A DNA stretch of 5,484 nucleotides from JBBDXS01 sp964418365 (GTDB lineage: Bacteria; Chloroflexota; Dehalococcoidia; DSTF01; RBG-16-68-14), in contig CAYQLM010000134.1 in NCBI GenBank assembly GCA_964418365.1, forward strand, positions 1 through 5,484, given 5' to 3'. The position numbers and the translations under genes were made by a program. Positions 1 to 4,263 of the stretch are shown here, in pieces (the first letter of the stretch is position 1; every line of letters begins with the position of its first letter). The notes below the pieces were generated by a model. That model ran no database searches and was not told the DNA's origin. It saw only the letters and a list, made by a program, of their open reading frames with translations.

Positions 1-476
1 TCTCGGGCAACACCGGCCAGGCGAACTACTCGGCCGCGAAGGGCGGCATCGCCGGTCTCACGCGCACGGCCGCGCTCGATCTCGGCAAGTACGGCGTGAC
101 GGTGAACTGCATCGCGCCGGCCGCGCTCACGCGCATGACCGGCGGCGTCTCCGACGAGGCGCGACAGAAGCGCCAGGAGCTGGGGCTCGCCCAGAAGTCG
201 AACACGATGTCGATGCTGCGCGACCCGGACGACATTGCCCCGATGGTCGTCTACCTCGCCAGCGACGACGCCTGGTGGATCAACGGGCACATCTTCATGT
301 GCTACGGCGGCACCATCGGCTGGTACCCCATCCCTGAGCCAACGCGCAAGATGGAGAAGGACGGCCGCTGGACGCCCGAGGAGATCGCGCAGCAAATCAA
401 GCCGGCGCTCTTCGATAAGGACTTCATCTCGCGCGCCGTGCCCAACCCGGCCGAGCAGCCCGCGACGGCGTCCTAG
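1..476 (+). CDS. Short-chain dehydrogenase/reductase, C-terminal part (5' end off window)
   Basis: The reading frame is open from the window edge (first whole codon at 3) to TAG at 474-476, giving 157 residues of a classical SDR, an NAD(P)-dependent oxidoreductase. The catalytic YxxxK is visible as Y9-S-A-A-K13, followed by the usual helix and by the substrate/cofactor loop NCIAPAALTRMT. The N-terminal glycine-rich nucleotide-binding motif and the catalytic Ser lie upstream of the window. The GQANYSAAK and IAPAA-TRMT wording resembles SDRs related to peroxisomal multifunctional enzyme type 2 and actinobacterial Hsd4A, which oxidise 3-hydroxyacyl-CoA or hydroxysteroids. That substrate assignment is inference from recalled sequences. 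A tail of about 60 residues (GGTIGWYPIPEP onward, including DGRWTPEE) extends past the core and is also seen in that subgroup. The next gene starts 2 nt after the stop, so the two are probably co-translated. The SDR family call is firm; the substrate is not. Confidence 0.93.
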   Translation, partial: SGNTGQANYSAAKGGIAGLTRTAALDLGKYGVTVNCIAPAALTRMTGGVSDEARQKRQELGLAQKSNTMSMLRDPDDIAPMVVYLASDDAWWINGHIFMCYGGTIGWYPIPEPTRKMEKDGRWTPEEIAQQIKPALFDKDFISRAVPNPAEQPATAS

Positions 477-478
477 CC

Positions 479-904
479 ATGCCCGACGGCAACAGCGAAT
501 CGCCCATCGCCCGCACGCGCTACGGCGAGCTCTCGCTCGACCAGATCGCCGAGATCCAGCCGGGCATGGCGCGGCTCATGGCCGAGGTCTCCGACCGCTG
601 GTGGATCCTCTACTACTCCGCCAAGGCCGGCAGCTGGCCGATGGCGCGCCACCAGTTCGGCGAAATGCGCAAAGCGCTGCAGATCGCCGCGCTGACGCGC
701 CCCAAGCACAAGGAGTCGCTGGAGGGCTTCACGGCCGAGAAGCTGAAGCCGATCGAGGCGGCGATCCGCGCGCAGGACTGGTCAGCGCTCGAGACCGCCT
801 ATCGAGACGCCACAGACGCCGCGAACGAGATGCACGTCGAGCTCGGCTACGAGTACATCGTCTGGCAACTCCCAGACGCCCCGCCGGCGCACCTGCGTTT
901 GTAG
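479..904 (+). CDS. Small helical protein, possibly a haem-less relative of a cytochrome c-like family
   Basis: This 141-residue protein has no signal peptide or membrane segment. The ATG lies 2 nt after the SDR stop and has no clear Shine-Dalgarno, so translation probably depends on coupling. The sequence looks all-helical (about residues 20-48, 54-72, 80-98 and 101-122), as in a four-helix bundle. Conserved-looking features are W41-W42, the AKAGSWPMA stretch at 48-56, H58, and ANEMH (115-119) followed by GYEYI (123-127). From memory, the pattern resembles small proteins with W..YY..KAGNW..A and a C-terminal CNxCHxxxGYxxI haem-attachment motif. Here both cysteines are replaced (Ala115, Met118) while His119 stays. 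That relationship is inference and I cannot name a family. The context suggests a partner of the dehydrogenase. The stop codon falls in the first bases of a palindromic repeat, so the C-terminus may have been set by repeat insertion. Confidence 0.8.
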   Translation: MPDGNSESPIARTRYGELSLDQIAEIQPGMARLMAEVSDRWWILYYSAKAGSWPMARHQFGEMRKALQIAALTRPKHKESLEGFTAEKLKPIEAAIRAQDWSALETAYRDATDAANEMHVELGYEYIVWQLPDAPPAHLRL

Positions 905-995
905 GGGCGGCCCTCGGGCCGCCTTGGGCGACCAGATGGTCGCCCCTACCTTGTGGGACAGGCTTTAGCCTGTCACTGTCGGGCTGAAGCCCGGC
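901..995. repeat. Cluster of four consecutive near-perfect palindromes (dispersed intergenic repeat type)
   Basis: Four hairpins stand side by side. H1 is 906-913 with 916-923 (8 bp). H2 is 926-934 with 937-945 (9 bp). H3 is 957-964 with 967-974 (8 bp). H4 is 980-985 with 988-993 (6 bp). Every stem is a perfect complement and every centre is exactly 2 nt (tc, ga, tt, ga). In addition 901-909 (gtaggggcg) pairs perfectly with 941-949 (cgcccctac), so H1 and H2 can also fold inside a larger cruciform. The block fills the gap between two converging genes. From memory, GTAGGGGCGACC-type and GGGCTGAAGCCC-type palindromes recur in intergenic regions of several high-GC bacterial lineages. There is no T-tract, so it is not a standard intrinsic terminator, though it could still halt or protect transcripts from both sides. 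No transposase is nearby. Confidence 0.85.
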
Positions 996-1015
996 CCGCG
1001 CACCAATCTCCGACC

Positions 1016-1042
1016 GACAGGCTAGACGCCCGCCTAGACGCC
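1016..1042. repeat. 12-bp tandem duplication carrying a second in-frame stop for the MBL gene
   Basis: The 9-mer ctagacgcc occurs at 1022-1030 and again at 1034-1042, a 12-bp period. On the minus strand the upstream copy (1042-1034) encodes the last residues Gly-Val and the TAG stop of the MBL-fold gene. The second copy places another GGC GTC TAG in the same frame four codons later. The adjoining gacaggct at 1016-1023 also matches the left arm of the third palindrome (957-964), so this edge may be debris from the repeat cluster. Confidence 0.6.
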
Positions 1043-1900
1043 GGGTGGCGCCGGCGGCTCCCATACGTACTGCTTACCCGTCGCCAAACAGTGCATCAGC
1101 TCTTCTAGGTCGGGTTGGCGAGGCTGTGGCGGCGGATCGAGGTCGGGGATCTTGCGGATCATCGTGAACGCCTGGTCGATCTGCGCCTTGCGGATCACAG
1201 GCGTGTGGCAGCCCGCGACGACTTCCAGCTCGAGCGACTGCACGCGGTCCACGTGACGCTCGTACTTGTCCTTGTCCAGCAACTTGAACCAGGGGCTGTT
1301 CATGCAGTTGAACATCGCCACGCCCTGCTCCCAAGCAGGCGCCTCGAGCTCGCTGATGTCGCTCATCGGCCCGGGCAGTGGCAGCGCAAACGTATCGACC
1401 GCCCAGTAGACACCCGTGCGGTCGTCGTACAGCCCGCGCGTGACCGGCGAGTCGAAGAGCGGCGGCGTGATCGCCGTCAACGTGCGATCGCCCGCGCGCC
1501 AGGACTCCCCGTCATTCACCCAGCGACAGCGCTCCATCGGGAAGTTGAACGCGTTCGTGTGGCGCTCCGTGAGGAACCACGTCGAGATCAGGGTTGCGTT
1601 CGGACAGGCCTCCATGACCTCCGCCAGGTTGCCCGCGTGGTCGACGTCATCATGGGAGAGGAAGATCCAGCGCACGTCGCCCGGGTCGACAATGGAGAAG
1701 ACGTCCTTCAGCCATTGCTCGCGGTTCGCCGGCGTGCCCGTATCGACGATGATCGGCTCCGGGCCCTTGATCACCAGCGAATGCAGGTACACCCACAGCG
1801 GCCCGATGCACGCCTCCTGCATTTGCTGAATGAGCCATGTATCGTCGGCGATCTTGAATGGGGGTAGGTGGGTCTTCGGCTTCAGCGGTTCGAATGCCAT
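1034..1900 (-). CDS. MBL-fold metallo-hydrolase with flavodiiron-like (ODP-type) metal motif
   Basis: This protein has 288 residues and a metallo-beta-lactamase fold. Motifs in order are DTG (53-55); SHDDVDHAGN, giving H83-x-D85-x-D87-H88; WAVDTF with candidate bridging Asp169; and GCHTP with His232. The classical MBL motif is HxHxDH. An acidic residue at the third position, with a following PNATLIS stretch, is typical of the oxygen-binding di-iron domain of flavodiiron proteins (HxExDH), here with Asp for Glu. Those proteins reduce O2 or NO, but they also carry a flavodoxin domain, which is absent here. The His expected around 145-150 before the bridging Asp is not present (TPPLFDSP instead), so one metal ligand seems lost or replaced. 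Redox, hydrolytic and regulatory roles are all open. No signal peptide is seen, so it is probably cytoplasmic. The start is supported by AAGGA 6 nt upstream. The C-terminus is proline-rich. Confidence 0.9.
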   Translation of the reverse strand: MAFEPLKPKTHLPPFKIADDTWLIQQMQEACIGPLWVYLHSLVIKGPEPIIVDTGTPANREQWLKDVFSIVDPGDVRWIFLSHDDVDHAGNLAEVMEACPNATLISTWFLTERHTNAFNFPMERCRWVNDGESWRAGDRTLTAITPPLFDSPVTRGLYDDRTGVYWAVDTFALPLPGPMSDISELEAPAWEQGVAMFNCMNSPWFKLLDKDKYERHVDRVQSLELEVVAGCHTPVIRKAQIDQAFTMIRKIPDLDPPPQPRQPDLEELMHCLATGKQYVWEPPAPPGV

Positions 1901-2022
1901 GCTCCGTCCTTTCAGGTCACTAGATGCGAAACGATTGGGTTATCGGCGCCAGCAGGATACCGTGCTGAGAGTTGACACACCACCGGCGGCCCAGCGGTCA
2001 GCCGCAACCGCCCGCGTTTGCG
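1901..2022. other. Intergenic gap between PNPOx-family gene and MBL gene
   Basis: These 122 bp separate two minus-strand genes. The strand-appropriate side holds the MBL ribosome binding site and no convincing -35/-10 pair; the best -10-like words (TATCCT, GATAAC) lack a matching -35. I see no strong terminator hairpin. The length would allow an unrecognised promoter or a long leader, so whether the MBL gene is co-transcribed with the PNPOx gene cannot be decided from sequence. Confidence 0.5.
1907..1912 (-). promoter_or_regulatory. Ribosome binding site of the MBL-fold gene
   Basis: On the minus strand AAAGGA lies 6 nt before the ATG at 1900-1898. This supports the chosen start. The gene therefore has its own translation signal, unlike the coupled genes upstream. 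Confidence 0.7.
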
Positions 2023-2634
2023 TTACTCTCGGGATGCTAGCCTCTCGCGGTCGCGCTTCGGGAGCAGCTCCGGCGCATGCTCCGCCAGGCCCTTCTTCCA
2101 GTCCGGCACCGGCGTCTCGCACGCCTCGCGCGGCACGTACGTCGACCGCTCGACGAGCTGGTACTTGTGAATATAGCGCGGGCAGTTCGGGAAGACCTCC
2201 GTCGCGCGCACGCGAACGATGAACTGGGCCTCGGGATATTCCGCCAGCAACGGATCGCCCTCATCGATGCTCGCGGTGCCGTTCAGCCGCATGCGGCGCT
2301 GGTTCTCGAAATCGATGAAGAGCATGCCCACCGCGCCGTGTTGCAGCACATTGCCCATCGATAGGTACATGCCGTTGCCGTCGTAGTTCGGAAAGGCGAC
2401 GGTGTGCTCATCGACGACGCGAACGAAGCCGGGGTCACCGCCCTTGTACGAGGAGTTCGGGCCGCCGTACTCGTCGCAGGTCGCCAGGAAAAACATGTCG
2501 CGCGACTCGATGAACGCCTTGTCGTGCTCGCTGATCGTGTCGTGGACCGCGCGCTCGGCGAGCAGATCGGCCATGCGGCGCGTATCAAACTTATCCTGCA
2601 GCTGCCGATTGCCTTCGTGATACATCATCGCCAT
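2023..2634 (-). CDS. Pyridoxamine 5'-phosphate oxidase-family (split-barrel flavin-binding) protein
   Basis: This protein has 203 residues. The split beta-barrel spans roughly 38-150: F41-IESRDMFFLATCDE (substrate-face strand), GDPGFVRVVDEHTVAFPNYDGN (67-87), MLFIDF (104-109), RMRLNGTA (114-121), then VRVRATEVFPNCPRYIHKY (140-158). The pattern RxRLNGxA followed by FxNCPRYI is typical of the PNPOx-like FMN-binding group often annotated 'pyridoxamine 5'-phosphate oxidase family'. Members bind FMN, F420 or haem, and many are not true PNP oxidases. An N-terminal helical extension of about 35 residues precedes the barrel, and a charged tail of about 40 residues follows it. The start is fixed by a strong AGGAGG at 2642-2647, 6-7 nt ahead of the ATG. 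Further Met codons at residues 3 and 4 fit less well. It follows the DUF35 gene by 61 bp and appears to have its own promoter. The substrate is unknown. Confidence 0.92.
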   Translation of the reverse strand: MAMMYHEGNRQLQDKFDTRRMADLLAERAVHDTISEHDKAFIESRDMFFLATCDEYGGPNSSYKGGDPGFVRVVDEHTVAFPNYDGNGMYLSMGNVLQHGAVGMLFIDFENQRRMRLNGTASIDEGDPLLAEYPEAQFIVRVRATEVFPNCPRYIHKYQLVERSTYVPREACETPVPDWKKGLAEHAPELLPKRDRERLASRE

Positions 2635-2641
2635 GCTGTTC

Positions 2642-2647
2642 CCTCCT
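2642..2647 (-). promoter_or_regulatory. Consensus ribosome binding site of the PNPOx-family gene
   Basis: The minus-strand AGGAGG is a perfect Shine-Dalgarno core, 7 nt from the ATG ending at 2634. It is the strongest ribosome binding site in the window and decides between the clustered Met codons at the N-terminus. Confidence 0.85.
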
Positions 2648-2670
2648 GCCGTCGTGGGCGCTGTTCTCGA

Positions 2671-2699
2671 AGTGTAGATTTGGGAGCGAGCGCTGTCAA
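2671..2699 (-). promoter_or_regulatory. Sigma70-type promoter for the PNPOx-family gene
   Basis: On the minus strand a perfect -35 TTGACA (plus coordinates 2694-2699) is followed by a 17-nt spacer (2677-2693) and a -10 of TACACT (2671-2676, four of six consensus positions). Transcription would start near 2664, leaving a leader of about 30 nt that contains the AGGAGG site. The -35 box overlaps the TGA stop codon of the DUF35 gene (2696-2698). Hexamers, spacing and position agree, but no transcript data are available. Confidence 0.65.
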
Positions 2700-3106
2700 C
2701 GCCACGCCGGCCGGAACACCACGAGCGTTACGTCTTCGCTCACGTCCTCGAAGTCGGCCACGAGTGGTATCCCGATCGCGTACTCCTCGATCGGCACGCC
2801 AACGAGGTTCGTCACCATGCGCGGCCCCTCCTCGAGCTGCACGACGGCGACCGGCCACGGCGCGCGCTCGGCGAAGTACGGCAGCAGCGGCGGGTGGCAG
2901 ACCGTCCAGCTCCAGAGCATCGCGAGGCCGCTCACCGGCACCCAGCTCGAGCGCAACGAGCCGCATTGGTAGCAGCCGGGCTCCGGCGGAAAGCGCAGCG
3001 TCGCGCAGTCATCGCAATGCTGTACCACGAGCCGGCGCTCCTTCGCCGCCGACCAGAAGGGCTGCGTCAGCGGCGTGATCTCGGGTAGCGGTCGATCGGC
3101 GATCAT
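2696..3106 (-). CDS. DUF35 Zn-ribbon / OB-fold protein, partner of the thiolase-fold enzyme
   Basis: This 136-residue protein has the standard architecture of the family. An N-terminal helix (PLTQPFWSAAKERRL, 12-26) leads into a rubredoxin-like zinc ribbon with C31-x2-C34 and C45-x2-C48, then an OB-fold from about residue 55 (VSGLAMLWSWTV, PVAVVQLEEGPRMVTNLVG, IGIPLVADF). All four zinc cysteines are present. Stand-alone proteins of this type bind thiolase-superfamily enzymes and are often needed for their stability or activity; in the steroid aldolase Ltp2 the partner is the DUF35 domain of ChsH2. The ATG follows the stop of the thiolase-fold gene by 2 nt (TAG-CG-ATG) with no clear Shine-Dalgarno. 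Translational coupling therefore fits a stoichiometric complex. Unlike ChsH2, it carries no MaoC hydratase domain. It could help with acyl-CoA binding, but no catalytic role is visible. Confidence 0.93.
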   Translation of the reverse strand: MIADRPLPEITPLTQPFWSAAKERRLVVQHCDDCATLRFPPEPGCYQCGSLRSSWVPVSGLAMLWSWTVCHPPLLPYFAERAPWPVAVVQLEEGPRMVTNLVGVPIEEYAIGIPLVADFEDVSEDVTLVVFRPAWR

Positions 3107-3108
3107 CG

Positions 3109-4263
3109 CTAGTTACGCAGGATGAGCGCGCTCGTGGGCACAACGGGGGCGCCAGCGACGAGCGCTACTTCGGCGTCCGGCACCTGGCAGGTCGAGGTGC
3201 CGCGGAGCTGCCGGACGGCCTCCAGGATGTGGTTGAAGCCGTGCACATACGCTTCGGATAGGCTGCCGCCGTGCGTGTTCACGGGCAGCTTCCCGCCTTG
3301 CGCATCGATTCTTCCCTCCTCGACGAATGCGCCAGCCTCTCCGAAGCCGCAAAAGCCGTACGCCTCGAGCTGCCAGAGCACCAGCGGGCTGAAGACGTCG
3401 TATAGCATCGCCACATCGATGTCTTCGGGGCCGATGCCGGCCATCGCGTAGACATCACGCGCTGCGTAGACGTTCGGCAGGTCGAAGGCGTCATCTTTGT
3501 AGAACGGTGTCATCATGTAGTGGCGCGGCCCCATCCCCTGCGCCGCGCCTGAGACGTAGACGGGCCGCTGCCGCAGTTCGCGCGCGCGCTCCGCGCTCAC
3601 GACGACCGCCGCGCACGCGCCGTCGGTCTCCACGCAGCAATCAAGCAGGTGGATCGGGTCGGCGATCATGCGCGAGGCGAGCACGTCGTCGATCGTGATC
3701 GGCTCGCGGAAGAGCGCGCGCGGGTTGCTCGCGGCGTGCCTGCGCTGCGTCACGGCAACGCGCGCGAACTGCTCCATCGTCGCGCCGTACTCGTGCATGT
3801 AGCGCCGCGCCATCACCGCGTTCTGCTGCGCCGGGCTGACGAGCCCGTACGGGGCCTCGAACGCGTTGTGGCCCGTCACGCGCTGCTGCGTACCCGCCCA
3901 CGGCCGCCCGCCGGAGCCGCGGTTGCGCGCGCGAAACGCCACGGCGACGCTCGCCATGCCGCTAGCGACGGCCATCGCGGCGTGGATCACGGGCCCGCAC
4001 GTAGCGCCGCCGCCCCAGCCCACCGCGCCCCACATGCGCAGGTTGGGCACGCCGAGGTTGCGCGCGACATCGAGCTCGCTGTTGCCAGGGTCATCGAAGC
4101 GGAAGATCGCGTCGACGTCTTTCGGCGTGAGGCCCGCGTCATCGAGCGCGGCCGCGACGGCCTCGAGCGCGATCTGTAGCTCCGAACGGCCGATATCGCG
4201 CGCGTACTCCGTCGTGCCGATGCCGACGATCGCGGTCTTGTCGCGCAGGAAGGTATCACCCAT
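3109..4263 (-). CDS. Thiolase-superfamily (SCP-x/lipid-transfer type) protein, Ltp2-like putative aldolase
   Basis: This is a full-length thiolase-fold protein of 384 residues. The N-terminus (KTAIVGIGTTEYARDIGRSELQ) and the LLDCCVETDGA block at 207-217 place it in the SCP-x/lipid-transfer branch. Thiolase catalytic residues are missing. Counting back from the AAMAVASG helix, the nucleophilic Cys position is Gly85 within the GWGGGATCG stretch. The C-terminal GHPxGATG motif is replaced by EAYVHG (337-342). These replacements, with LYDVFSP (287-293), the GFCGFGEA stretch and NTHGGSLSEAYVHG, closely match my recollection of Ltp2, the retro-aldolase that removes propionyl-CoA from steroid side chains with tyrosines as key residues; Tyr339 and Tyr249/Tyr255 are candidates here. 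The gene overlaps the CoA-transferase stop by 8 nt and is followed at once by its DUF35 partner. The natural substrate need not be a steroid. Aldolase activity is inferred; the family is firm. Confidence 0.93.
   Translation of the reverse strand: MGDTFLRDKTAIVGIGTTEYARDIGRSELQIALEAVAAALDDAGLTPKDVDAIFRFDDPGNSELDVARNLGVPNLRMWGAVGWGGGATCGPVIHAAMAVASGMASVAVAFRARNRGSGGRPWAGTQQRVTGHNAFEAPYGLVSPAQQNAVMARRYMHEYGATMEQFARVAVTQRRHAASNPRALFREPITIDDVLASRMIADPIHLLDCCVETDGACAAVVVSAERARELRQRPVYVSGAAQGMGPRHYMMTPFYKDDAFDLPNVYAARDVYAMAGIGPEDIDVAMLYDVFSPLVLWQLEAYGFCGFGEAGAFVEEGRIDAQGGKLPVNTHGGSLSEAYVHGFNHILEAVRQLRGTSTCQVPDAEVALVAGAPVVPTSALILRN

Noticed and set aside
235..987. Plus-strand open frame of 250 codons overlapping the SDR and small helical genes
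   Set aside because: It is Arg/Ser/Pro-rich, runs through the end of one gene, all of another and the palindromes, and has no family features.
901..995. Palindrome cluster as a classical Rho-independent terminator
   Set aside because: The hairpins are strong, but none is followed by a run of T on either strand. A termination role stays possible but is not shown.
901..1042. Repeated palindromes as a CRISPR array
   Set aside because: The units differ from each other, spacing is a few bases rather than spacer-length, and no cas gene is present.
1115..1867. Plus-strand open frame of 250 codons opposite the MBL gene
   Set aside because: Its composition is low-complexity Arg/Val/Asp/His, it lies exactly opposite a gene with clear MBL motifs, and it has no ribosome binding site. 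It is a shadow frame.
1972..1977. Perfect TTGACA on the plus strand in the PNPOx-MBL gap
   Set aside because: No -10-like hexamer lies 16-18 nt downstream (the position reads cggtca), and it would drive antisense transcription into the PNPOx-family gene.
3995..3999. Cys89 of the thiolase-fold protein as the thiolase nucleophile
   Set aside because: Counting from the following conserved helix puts the nucleophile position at Gly85; Cys89 is four residues downstream and would need an unsupported gap.
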